DNA from: Polynucleobacter kasalickyi
GTDB lineage: Bacteria > Pseudomonadota > Gammaproteobacteria > Burkholderiales > Burkholderiaceae
Length of the DNA stretch: 64,000 nucleotides
Assembly: GCF_900176405.1 (NCBI RefSeq)
Contig: NZ_FWXJ01000012.1
Coordinates: 1-64,000, forward strand
Reading direction: 5' to 3'
Part shown: in pieces, positions 53,364 to 61,136 of the stretch
Layout of the letters: each line of letters begins with the position of its first letter
Numbering within the stretch: the first letter of the stretch is position 1
The notes under the pieces: model-generated
What the model was told of the DNA's origin: nothing
The model's database searches: none
What the model saw: only the letters and a program-made list of their open reading frames with translations
Program-made: the position numbers and the translations under genes

Positions 53364-53870
53364 TCACGCATTTGCGTAAGTTTCTAGTCGAAATTGGGCG
53401 ATCCGATATATTTGCTCAAGACACTCTTGAAATTCCACCGTCTTTTCATGATTGAGGCGATTTGCAAAATTTTGAATGATACTTTGCCGATTGTGACCTT
53501 TCACCGCCAAAATAAACGGAAAACCGAACTTGGTGAGATATTGAGCGTTCAAGGACTGTAACAGCTCAAATTCTTCAGGAGAGCATTGGTCTAATCCAGC
53601 GCCACTCTGTTCATTCAGTGAATGGTGCGTCAAGTCCTTCCTCACAGCAGCTTTGCCCGCTAGTTCTGGGTGAGCACAAATGAGCTTTAATTGAGGTGCA
53701 TGACCGGAGCCGCGAACTACCTCCACCATTTTTTGGTGAAGATCTTCGATTGAATGAAATGGCTTGTGCACATATGCTTGCTCAGCTACCCAAGGGCTGT
53801 GCTCAAAAATACCGCTAAAGGTATCGATAAATTCACTTTGACTGAACTGGTTAATTTGGTCTATTTTCAT
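53364..53870 (-). CDS. uraD: 2-oxo-4-hydroxy-4-carboxy-5-ureidoimidazoline (OHCU) decarboxylase
   Basis: A 168-residue all-helical decarboxylase. The catalytic His is in LICAHPELAGKAA and the second conserved block is LNEQSGAGLDQCSPEEF; FPFILAVKGHNRQSII follows. It yields S-allantoin from OHCU, two steps after urate oxidation. It is 34 bases after puuE, consistent with one transcript. The ribosome site is weak. Confidence 0.96.
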   Translation of the reverse strand: MKIDQINQFSQSEFIDTFSGIFEHSPWVAEQAYVHKPFHSIEDLHQKMVEVVRGSGHAPQLKLICAHPELAGKAAVRKDLTHHSLNEQSGAGLDQCSPEEFELLQSLNAQYLTKFGFPFILAVKGHNRQSIIQNFANRLNHEKTVEFQECLEQIYRIAQFRLETYANA

Positions 53871-53904
53871 TAGATTTTGTCGTTATCTTTAAAAAGGCTT
53901 ACAT

Positions 53905-54837
53905 TCATGCCGCTGGGTGATTTTCATACCAATGGTTGGCTATATCCACTCGACGACAAACCCAAACATCCTCTTTTTGGGCGATGTAATCCAAAAATTT
54001 CTGCAGAGCAATAAAGCGTCCTGGCCGTCCAAGAATTCGACAATGCATACCAATGGATAACATTTTAGGTTGGTTTTGGCCGTTTGGATCGCCCTCAGCG
54101 TAAAGCACGTCAAAACTATCTTTTAAATATTGATAGAAATGTTCAGAGGTATTAAATCCTTGTGGTGAAGCAAACCGCATGTCATTCGAATCTAGGGTAT
54201 AAGGAATAATTAAATGATTCTTTTCAGAACCATCGGTCATCGGGTGCTTTATCCAAAATGGTAAATCATCACCATAGTAATCAGAATCATACAAATATCC
54301 ACCTTGCTCAAGCAATAAGGTTCTGGTATTGGGAGAGTCTCTGCCGGTATACCAACCCAAAGGGGCTACACCCGTAATCTCTTTTATTTTCTCGGTTGCG
54401 AGTCGCATATGCTCGCGCTCAGTATCAATGTCCACATCTTGATAATGAATCCAACGCCAACCATGACTCACAATTTCATGACCTAACTCGACAAAAGTTT
54501 TTGCGAGTTCTGGATGACGCTCCAGTGCCATACCAATGCCAAAGACAGTGAAGTTCAGATTTCTTTTCTTGAACTCATTTAAGATCCGCCAAACCCCTGC
54601 CCGAGAGCCGTATTCATAAATCGATTCCATTGACAAATGACGGGCTTCAAATGCTGCTGCACCGATAATTTCCGATAAGAATTGCTCAGATGCTTTATCG
54701 CCGTGTAAGACAGAGTTTTCTCCACCTTCTTCATAATTTAAAACAAATTGGACCGCTATTCTGGCGCCGTTGGGCCATTTAGGGTGGATAGGTTGGTTGC
54801 CATAACCAATTAAATCTCTGGGGTAAGAACTATTCAT
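53905..54837 (-). CDS. puuE: Cofactor-independent allantoinase PuuE (polysaccharide deacetylase family)
   Basis: A 310-residue protein with the PuuE opening YPRDLIGYGNQPIHPKWP and VQFVLNYEEGGENS, then NodB-fold segments SRAGVWRI, IVSHGWRWIHYQ and GWYTGRDSPNTRTLL. PuuE opens allantoin to allantoate without the metals of classical allantoinase. It is divergent from hiuH, sharing a promoter region with a strong NtrC-like dyad. Confidence 0.95.
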   Translation of the reverse strand: MNSSYPRDLIGYGNQPIHPKWPNGARIAVQFVLNYEEGGENSVLHGDKASEQFLSEIIGAAAFEARHLSMESIYEYGSRAGVWRILNEFKKRNLNFTVFGIGMALERHPELAKTFVELGHEIVSHGWRWIHYQDVDIDTEREHMRLATEKIKEITGVAPLGWYTGRDSPNTRTLLLEQGGYLYDSDYYGDDLPFWIKHPMTDGSEKNHLIIPYTLDSNDMRFASPQGFNTSEHFYQYLKDSFDVLYAEGDPNGQNQPKMLSIGMHCRILGRPGRFIALQKFLDYIAQKEDVWVCRRVDIANHWYENHPAA

Positions 54838-54923
54838 ATTTTTTTACACTCAAACCTCATTTACGTTGTCATGGGAAAATAATACCCATTAATTGAGGTA
54901 TTTCAAAGCAAGTCCAAAAATTT

Positions 54924-54940
54924 TCCACCATTTTGGTGCT
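54924..54940. promoter_or_regulatory. Candidate NtrC-type site between puuE and hiuH
   Basis: TCCACCATTTTGGTGCT: both halves match TGCACC-N5-GGTGCA at 5/6 positions, the best full dyad in the window. It is about 87 bp from either start codon. No sigma-54 -24/-12 pair is visible beside it. Confidence 0.55.
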
Positions 54941-55010
54941 AAAGTTTCAAATAAACATTATTCAATTTGAGTAATAATATGATTAATCTTTTATATATTG
55001 GGTATCAATC

Positions 55011-55364
55011 ATGGGCAGGTTAACCACGCACGTACTTGACACTGCGCAAGGAATACCAGGCAAAGGCATTAAGGTCAATTTATACTTTAAGAGTGATTCC
55101 TCACAAGTATTGCTTGCTTCCAAAGTGACCAATGACGATGGTCGGTGTGACACACCGCTTCTAGAAGGCGACAAGTTTATTGCAGGAGAATATCTTCTAG
55201 AATTTGAAATTGGGAATTATTTCAAAAACTCATCTCTGAATTTAACCGAGCCACATTTTCTCAATAATGTCCTTATTCAGTTTTACGCAGCCAATTCGGA
55301 ATCACATTATCATGTCCCCCTACTTGTAACACCTTGGAGTTACTCAACCTATAGAGGTTCATGA
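55011..55364 (+). CDS. hiuH: 5-hydroxyisourate hydrolase (transthyretin-like)
   Basis: A 117-residue transthyretin-fold enzyme of normal length. N-terminal motif GRLTTHVLDTAQGIPG (catalytic His7) and the C-terminal diagnostic tetrapeptide YRGS are both present; the central Arg lies in DGRCDTPLLEG. It hydrolyses 5-hydroxyisourate, the product of PuuD, to OHCU. No signal peptide, so cytoplasmic. First gene of hiuH-puuD-allantoicase-ureidoglycolate lyase on the plus strand. Confidence 0.96.
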   Translation: MGRLTTHVLDTAQGIPGKGIKVNLYFKSDSSQVLLASKVTNDDGRCDTPLLEGDKFIAGEYLLEFEIGNYFKNSSLNLTEPHFLNNVLIQFYAANSESHYHVPLLVTPWSYSTYRGS

Positions 55365-55386
55365 TTATTTGATCAATTAAGTTATC

Positions 55387-55452
55387 GGTCGTCGCGGTAA
55401 AGCCCAATTTTTGGCACGACCTTTTGCATCTGCAGTCCCGCCGTGGCAGATG
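55387..55452 (+). promoter_or_regulatory. GC-rich spacer upstream of puuD with a sigma-54-like element and two dyads
   Basis: TGGCACGACCTTTTGCA (55412-55428) matches the sigma-54 -24 box exactly and the -12 TTGCA exactly, but the GG-to-GC distance is 11 rather than the required 10. It overlaps an inverted repeat GGTCGT (55387) / ACGACC (55416). A second one, CATCTGC (55427) / GCAGATG (55446), follows. The spacer is visibly richer in G+C than its surroundings. Confidence 0.4.
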
Positions 55453-55480
55453 TTATTACTTGATTTGGTAGGGATGTCGT

Positions 55481-56665
55481 ATGGAATATTTATTTCCTTT
55501 TTTTATTGATTGTTTAAACCTCTTACTGAGGTGGACTCATTTAATCGTTGGTATTGCTTGGATTGGAGCATCGTTTTACTTCGTCTGGCTGGATAATAGT
55601 CTGCATGCGCCAAAAGATTCCCATCTGAAGGAATTAGGTGTTAGCGGTGAATTATGGGCTGTTCACGGTGGGGGCTTCTATAACCCACAAAAATACGCAG
55701 TCGCACCCAAAGTGATTCCTAATAATCTTCATTGGTTTTATTGGGAAGCCTACTCAACTTGGTTAAGTGGCATCGCGCTCTTTACCGTTAGTTATCTAGC
55801 CAATGCCAAAGTCATGTTGGTGGATGCTAGAGTGGCGGATATTTCAGGCAATGTAGCAATACTCGCCGCACTCGCTTACTTAACGGTAGGATGGCTCATC
55901 TATAACCAATTATGTAAATTTTATGGTGTAGGAGCTAAAGCCGATAAAAAGGTCGCCATCTCCATTTTCATTTACATCATCATTGCTACTTGGATTGCAT
56001 GCCACATTTTCTCTGGCCGGGCAGCTTTCTTAATGACTGGAGCCATGATCGCCACCATCATGGCAGCCAATGTTTTTTTCTGGATTATTCCAGGACAAAA
56101 AACTGTCATTGCCTCGATTAAAGCAGGGGAATCTCCAGATCCAATTCATGGCATGATTGGTAAACAACGTAGCGTGCACAATACCTTCTTCACCCTACCG
56201 GTCTTATTTTGTATGATTTCTAATCACTACAGCTTGACGTACCAGGCAAAAGATAACTGGCTTGTCCTAGTGCTCATCATGACGAGTGGTGCCTTAATTC
56301 GATATTTCTTCGTTTCTAGACATAAAAACAAACCAAGCTATGTCAGTCTGAGCATTGGTCTCCTGTTGCTAATTCTTTGTTTTTGGAAAATTGCCCCTCC
56401 AAAACCTGTAGAAACAGTTGCATTAAAACCTCCTACCATCGAAAAAGTCGAATCAATCATTCAAGAGCGTTGCGTGGTTTGTCATAATAATCAAATCGCT
56501 AATAAAAATATTCGCTTAAATGAGCGGCAATTAATAGAAGATCAGGCAGGGTTGATTCATCAACAAGTAGTAGTAACCAAGATTATGCCCATGGGCAATG
56601 CGACCAATATTACTGATGAAGAAAGAAACTTGATTGATTTGTGGTTTCAGTCAAAATCCAAATAA
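55481..56665 (+). CDS. puuD: Urate hydroxylase PuuD with C-terminal cytochrome c domain
   Basis: A 394-residue membrane protein. The N-terminal urate-oxidase domain has about eight helices and conserved segments RWTHLIVGIAWIGASFYFVWLDNSL and GELWAVHGGGFY, with LHWFYWEAYSTWLSG. The C-terminal ~80 residues carry a c-type haem motif CVVCH (331-335) and a Met ligand in IMPMGN. PuuD oxidises urate to 5-hydroxyisourate, passing electrons to the respiratory chain rather than making H2O2. Ribosome site AGGGA. Confidence 0.96.
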   Translation: MEYLFPFFIDCLNLLLRWTHLIVGIAWIGASFYFVWLDNSLHAPKDSHLKELGVSGELWAVHGGGFYNPQKYAVAPKVIPNNLHWFYWEAYSTWLSGIALFTVSYLANAKVMLVDARVADISGNVAILAALAYLTVGWLIYNQLCKFYGVGAKADKKVAISIFIYIIIATWIACHIFSGRAAFLMTGAMIATIMAANVFFWIIPGQKTVIASIKAGESPDPIHGMIGKQRSVHNTFFTLPVLFCMISNHYSLTYQAKDNWLVLVLIMTSGALIRYFFVSRHKNKPSYVSLSIGLLLLILCFWKIAPPKPVETVALKPPTIEKVESIIQERCVVCHNNQIANKNIRLNERQLIEDQAGLIHQQVVVTKIMPMGNATNITDEERNLIDLWFQSKSK

Positions 56666-56683
56666 CTTATTGAAAGAACATTT

Positions 56684-57688
56684 ATGGCAATTCAACAAGA
56701 CGTAAACGCACCAGAGTTCACTCGAAAATATTTAAATCTTGCCGATGCAAGATTGGGCGCTAAACCTATTTTTTGTTCAGATCAATTTTTTGGTCCCTTA
56801 GAAAGAATGCTCAACCCCGAACCGGCTGTTTTCATACCAGGTAAGTATGACGATAATGGGAAATGGATGGATGGGTGGGAAACTAGGCGCAAGAGATCTG
56901 TTGGCGAAGATTGGTCAATTATTCAACTCGCCAGACCTTGCACCATCGTCGGTTTTGATGTGGATACTAGCCACTTTACTGGTAACTATGCGCCAGCAGT
57001 TTCGATCAAAGCTTGTTACACCAATGATCCAATGAGTGCTGAAAATGAATGGGTAGAGTTATTGTCCCCACAAAATTTGTCCCCGAATAATCATCATTAT
57101 TTTGAAATTTCTTCCACTGTTAAAGTCAATCATCTGAAAGTAACGATCTTCCCAGATGGCGGTATTGCAAGATTAAGGGTGTACGGAACGGCAGAAATTG
57201 ACTGGTCAAAAGTAAGTCCCGGCGAAGAAATTGATTTCGCTGCGGCAGAAAATGGTGCTAGGATTGTCGCAGTCAACAATCAACACTTTGGCTTAGCCAG
57301 CAATCTACTGATGCCCGGCAGAGGCCAAAATATGGGTGATGGTTGGGAAACCAGAAGAAGGAGAGAACCGGGGAATGACTGGTGTGTCATCCAACTAGCC
57401 CAGTCGGCAATCATCGATCGCATTGAAGTAGATACCTGCCATTTTAAGGGCAACTATCCAGATCGTTTTTCATTACAGGCAAATTTTGTCCAAGTTGGAA
57501 CAGATACATCCTTAATCACTCAATGTATGTTTTGGCCAACCCTTGTTGAAGAGCAAAAACTAGAAATGCACAAACAACATTATTATGCAACGGAGATTTT
57601 ACCCTTAGGTAAAGTTAGCCATGTCAGACTCAATATCTTCCCTGATGGCGGAGTCTCTAGGCTCAGATTATGGGGTAAATTCAATTGA
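56684..57688 (+). CDS. alc: Allantoicase
   Basis: A 334-residue enzyme with two tandem allantoicase repeats: [20 protein letters not shown] with [11 protein letters not shown], and [20 protein letters not shown] with [13 protein letters not shown], each ending in FPDGGxxRLRxxG. It converts allantoate to ureidoglycolate and urea, so each turn feeds urease. It is 18 bases after puuD, and its stop overlaps the next start. Normal family length. Confidence 0.96.
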   Translation: MAIQQDVNAPEFTRKYLNLADARLGAKPIFCSDQFFGPLERMLNPEPAVFIPGKYDDNGKWMDGWETRRKRSVGEDWSIIQLARPCTIVGFDVDTSHFTGNYAPAVSIKACYTNDPMSAENEWVELLSPQNLSPNNHHYFEISSTVKVNHLKVTIFPDGGIARLRVYGTAEIDWSKVSPGEEIDFAAAENGARIVAVNNQHFGLASNLLMPGRGQNMGDGWETRRRREPGNDWCVIQLAQSAIIDRIEVDTCHFKGNYPDRFSLQANFVQVGTDTSLITQCMFWPTLVEEQKLEMHKQHYYATEILPLGKVSHVRLNIFPDGGVSRLRLWGKFN

Positions 57689-58197
57689 AAACCATCCAGC
57701 TAACCCCCCTCAATCAAGAAAATTTTAAATCTTTTGGAGAATTCATTACTCTAGAAAATGCGAATCAATTTAAGATTAATGGTGGATCAACGGATCGCTT
57801 TCACGCCTTATCCAGCGTAGATACAGAGGCCAATGGGGGGCGCACCATCGTGAGTATGTTCAGGGGGCAAGCATTTCACTTGCCATTTGAACTCAAGGTC
57901 ATGGAGAGGCACCCACTAGGTTCTCAGACTTTTATTCCTTTAAACCCTAATGCTGGGCAACGCTATTTGATTGTTGTCGCTCCAGCAGAGTGCAAGAATG
58001 AAGTGGAGGTAGTTGATCACCTTACCGCTTTTATTGCTCAAGGATTTGAGGGCGTCACCTACGCCAAAGGGGTTTGGCATCACCCTTTAATTAGTTTGGA
58101 CGAAGTCAATGATTTCATTGTAATTGATCGTTTAGGGCCGGGAAATAATTGCGATGAAATTCCCATCACATCAAGGCTTGTGATTAACAATCCTTGA
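57685..58197 (+). CDS. allA: Ureidoglycolate lyase, TTG start
   Basis: A 170-residue AllA-family lyase: [51 protein letters not shown], and [10 protein letters not shown] with the conserved His pair. It splits ureidoglycolate to glyoxylate and urea. The start is TTG at 57685, overlapping the allantoicase TGA by 4 bases; the next in-frame ATG is at about residue 58, after conserved sequence, so TTG must be used. Last gene of the hiuH-puuD-alc-allA unit. Confidence 0.94.
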   Translation: MKTIQLTPLNQENFKSFGEFITLENANQFKINGGSTDRFHALSSVDTEANGGRTIVSMFRGQAFHLPFELKVMERHPLGSQTFIPLNPNAGQRYLIVVAPAECKNEVEVVDHLTAFIAQGFEGVTYAKGVWHHPLISLDEVNDFIVIDRLGPGNNCDEIPITSRLVINNP

Positions 58198-58203
58198 ACA
58201 CGA

Positions 58204-58806
58204 TTAATTAGACTCGAGCCCATCCTTAAAATGGCCCATTTTTTGTTCTTTGGTTAAACGATAATTGGCATTAAATGGGGACTGACCGACATGCAGAGGA
58301 ATGCGGTCTTCGATGATGAAACCAAACTCGATCAAGAATTCAATTTTTTTCGGATTATTAGTAATCAAACGTAAAGAGGTAATCCCCAAGTCTTTTAACA
58401 ATTTGGCTGCATCACGATAGTCTCTAGCATCAACATCAAAGCCTAGCATGATGTTTGCTTCCACCGTATCCGCGCCATTTTCTTGTAACTTGTAAGCCTT
58501 AACCTTGTTCAGAAGACCAATACCACGCCCTTCTTCCCGATGATAGAGAATGACGCCGCGGCCCTCTTGGGCAATCATTTTCATAGCTTCATTTAATTGT
58601 GGTCCACAATCACATCGTAAACTGTGAAACACATCACCTGTCAGACATTCTGAATGCAGCCTAGTCAAAACAGGCTCGCCATTTTGCACATCACCCATTA
58701 CAAGCGCGATATTTTCATTGCCAGATTGCGGATCTTCACTAACATACAGCTGAAAAAGCCCATACTCGGTTGGTAATGAGCAATTTACTATTTCATTATT
58801 CTTCAT
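58204..58806 (-). CDS. ribA: GTP cyclohydrolase II
   Basis: A 200-residue stand-alone RibA. The zinc site is SECLTGDVFHSLRCDCGPQ (three Cys), catalytic block YHREEGRGIGLLNK, then DTVEANIMLGFDVDARDY and LRLITNNPKKI. It opens the guanine ring of GTP, the first step to riboflavin/FAD. It converges with allA (6 bases apart) and is not with other rib genes here. It may supply flavin for XdhA, or be a second copy; the window cannot tell. Confidence 0.94.
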   Translation of the reverse strand: MKNNEIVNCSLPTEYGLFQLYVSEDPQSGNENIALVMGDVQNGEPVLTRLHSECLTGDVFHSLRCDCGPQLNEAMKMIAQEGRGVILYHREEGRGIGLLNKVKAYKLQENGADTVEANIMLGFDVDARDYRDAAKLLKDLGITSLRLITNNPKKIEFLIEFGFIIEDRIPLHVGQSPFNANYRLTKEQKMGHFKDGLESN

Positions 58807-58906
58807 CAGTTAGATTTTAAACTAATCAGGCCTATTATTCAGAAACCAATCCTAAATCACGTAATGTACTAATAGTAGATTTAAGTCATTTGATTAAAAT
58901 ACACTG

Positions 58907-59710
58907 TCATTTAGTCTTCAAATTTCTTAGCCAATCGAGTCCGGTCGAAGTGCCATTGGTAGTATTTTTGATTTGCGGACGATACTCACAACCAATATAT
59001 CCTGTATATCCTAGGCTTTCAATGACTGAGAAAAGGTAGGGATAGTTAATTTCACCAATATTCGGTTCAAAACGTTCTGGTACGCCAGCAATTTGAACAT
59101 GGCTCACTAAACCAGTCGGTAAGTACTCTTTGAGTTTCATGGCTAAATCCCCTTCCATGATTTGGCAATGATATAAATCAAGTTGCACCCTTAAATTATC
59201 CGCCCCTATGGACTTCACAATCTCATGTGCTTGAGCTTGATAATTTAAGAAGTAATTGGGCATATCCCTGGTATTAATCGGTTCAATCAAGATTAAAGTC
59301 TCAGTAGATTTCGCTTGCTCCGTTGCCCAAGCCAAGTTCTTACAATACGTTTCTAATAAAACCTCAGATTCAACCCCTATAGGTTTGATGCCCGCTAAAA
59401 CATGAATCTGGGGGCAATCTAGTTTCGCGGCATAATCAAGTGCCAGATAAATACTATCTTGGAACTCTTGTTCCCTGCCAGGAATACAGGCCATACCTCG
59501 TTCACCATTGGCAAAATCACCCGCCTTGGCATTAAATAGTACTAGTTTTAATTGATTTGCCTTTAATTGACTGGCCAACACTGCCGGCGAGTATTCATGG
59601 GGAAATAAAATTTCTACGGCCGGAAACCCATCTTGAGCCGCTGCAGAAAAGCGGTCCATAAAATCATATTCTGTATACATCATGCTTAAATTAGCAGCAA
59701 ATTGGAGCAT
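58907..59710 (-). CDS. hyi: Hydroxypyruvate isomerase (Hyi/OtnI-type TIM barrel)
   Basis: A 267-residue AP-endonuclease-2-fold isomerase: FAANLSMMYTEYDFMDRF, AVEILFPHEYSP, LIEPINTRDMPNYFL (metal Glu), VQLDLYHCQIMEGDL and HVQIAGVPERFEP, IGCEYRPQ (second Glu). It interconverts hydroxypyruvate and tartronate semialdehyde in the glyoxylate route, fitting the ureidoglycolate lyase next door. Glyoxylate carboligase and the reductase are not present here. GAGG ribosome site. Confidence 0.9.
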   Translation of the reverse strand: MLQFAANLSMMYTEYDFMDRFSAAAQDGFPAVEILFPHEYSPAVLASQLKANQLKLVLFNAKAGDFANGERGMACIPGREQEFQDSIYLALDYAAKLDCPQIHVLAGIKPIGVESEVLLETYCKNLAWATEQAKSTETLILIEPINTRDMPNYFLNYQAQAHEIVKSIGADNLRVQLDLYHCQIMEGDLAMKLKEYLPTGLVSHVQIAGVPERFEPNIGEINYPYLFSVIESLGYTGYIGCEYRPQIKNTTNGTSTGLDWLRNLKTK

Positions 59711-59812
59711 TTTTACCTCATTTATTCGGGGTTAGGATGGAATTATCATAATCGATAAATTTAATTGCTAAACTAAGCTTTATTAAAATATCAACATCAT
59801 TAGGAGAAATAA

Positions 59813-60193
59813 ATGAGTCATCCAGTCTTAGCTTTTGAAGAAAAACGTCGCATCGCCATGGAAGCAGCCGATCAACAAGCTTTTAGTACCCTTTGTGATC
59901 CATCAATGATTTACCGTCATGGTTCTGGCGTAGAAGACACGCTTGAAACTTACCTTGAAAAATTTGAAAAAAAATTAGTGAAGTACTCCAATGTAGTGTT
60001 TTCTAACCCAAGAGTGATTACTTCACAACATGGCAATCAACAAGTTGCTTTAATCATGGGCAATATGCAGGCTGATGTCATGCGAATCGATCAGCCAGAT
60101 AAGATCAGCAGTCACTATCAATCTACTTGGATTTCAGACGGTGCTGACTGGAAACTTCTTGCGGTGCATGGTGCACCAGCAGCAAAGAAATAA
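59813..60193 (+). CDS. SnoaL/NTF2-like (DUF4440-type) small protein
   Basis: A 126-residue protein with the cone-shaped NTF2-like pattern: EKRRIAMEAADQQAFSTLCDPSMIYRHGSG, EDTLETYLEKF, and a final WISDGADWKLLAVHG strand. Members bind or transform small ligands or simply dimerise. A very strong AGGAG ribosome site suggests high expression. Divergent from hyi and 69 bases before hbd. No specific function. Confidence 0.8.
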   Translation: MSHPVLAFEEKRRIAMEAADQQAFSTLCDPSMIYRHGSGVEDTLETYLEKFEKKLVKYSNVVFSNPRVITSQHGNQQVALIMGNMQADVMRIDQPDKISSHYQSTWISDGADWKLLAVHGAPAAKK

Positions 60194-60261
60194 GCCAAGT
60201 GAATCCATTGGTGGTAGTTTAAAGTAAGAATAAATTCGTCAGTTTTTCATTGGGAAAGAAT

Positions 60262-61110
60262 ATGGGTATTGAATCTATCGGTGTAATTGGTGCAGGCATA
60301 ATGGGCAATGGAATCACTCAGGTCTTAGCTGCCAGTGGCCTTGAGGTTGTGATGATTGATATCAATCAAGCCGCAATCGATAAAGGCATGCAAAGTATTT
60401 CTGCTAGCTTTGATCGTCTAGTCAAAAAAGAAAAAATGTCCACTGACGATAAAGCTGCTGCACTTGCAAGAATTAAACCTTCTCTCGATTATGCAGATTT
60501 AAAAGGTTTACACCTAGTCATTGAAGCAGCCACTGAAAACAAACCTATTAAAGAAAAAATTCTGAAACAAATTGATGGGGTTTGTGATCCGCAAACCATC
60601 ATCGCCACCAATACTTCCTCCCTATCCGTGACACAATTGGCTTCGAATATCTCGAATCCATCACGTGTGATCGGCATGCATTTTTTCAACCCAGTGCCCT
60701 TAATGGCACTGGTTGAAATTATTCGGGGTTTACAGACCGATGATGCTACGCATCAAAGTATTCATGACTTAGCGCAACGCTTGGGCAAGACACCTATTAC
60801 TGTGAAAAATGCCCCTGGATTTGTAGTGAATCGAATTTTAGTACCGATGATTAATGAAGCCTTTTTTGTCTTAGGAGAAGGCTTAGCCAGTGCTGAAGAT
60901 ATCGATAATGGCATGAAGTTAGGCTGCAACCAACCGATTGGCCCGCTAGCCTTAGCGGACTTAATTGGACTGGACACTTGCCTGGCGATTATGGAAGTCT
61001 ACTTTAATAATTTCAACGATTCCAAATATCGTCCTTGCCCATTACTTCGTGAAATGGTGGATGCTGGTTACTTAGGTCGCAAAACAGGTCGTGGAGTTTA
61101 TCAATATTAA
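60262..61110 (+). CDS. 3-hydroxybutyryl-CoA dehydrogenase
   Basis: A 282-residue HAD-family dehydrogenase without a hydratase domain: NAD motif GVIGAGIMGNGITQVLAASG, GMHFFNPVPLMALVEII (catalytic His), GFVVNRILVPMINEA and LMxxD-type PLALADLIGLDTCLAIM. It oxidises (S)-3-hydroxybutyryl-CoA with NAD(P). Start 60262 has GGGAAAG just upstream; a TTG 12 bases earlier is less likely. It is separate from the beta-oxidation operon. Converges with the P-type ATPase. Confidence 0.93.
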   Translation: MGIESIGVIGAGIMGNGITQVLAASGLEVVMIDINQAAIDKGMQSISASFDRLVKKEKMSTDDKAAALARIKPSLDYADLKGLHLVIEAATENKPIKEKILKQIDGVCDPQTIIATNTSSLSVTQLASNISNPSRVIGMHFFNPVPLMALVEIIRGLQTDDATHQSIHDLAQRLGKTPITVKNAPGFVVNRILVPMINEAFFVLGEGLASAEDIDNGMKLGCNQPIGPLALADLIGLDTCLAIMEVYFNNFNDSKYRPCPLLREMVDAGYLGRKTGRGVYQY

Positions 61111-61136
61111 TTGGTCCACCACCTGAATACATAAGT

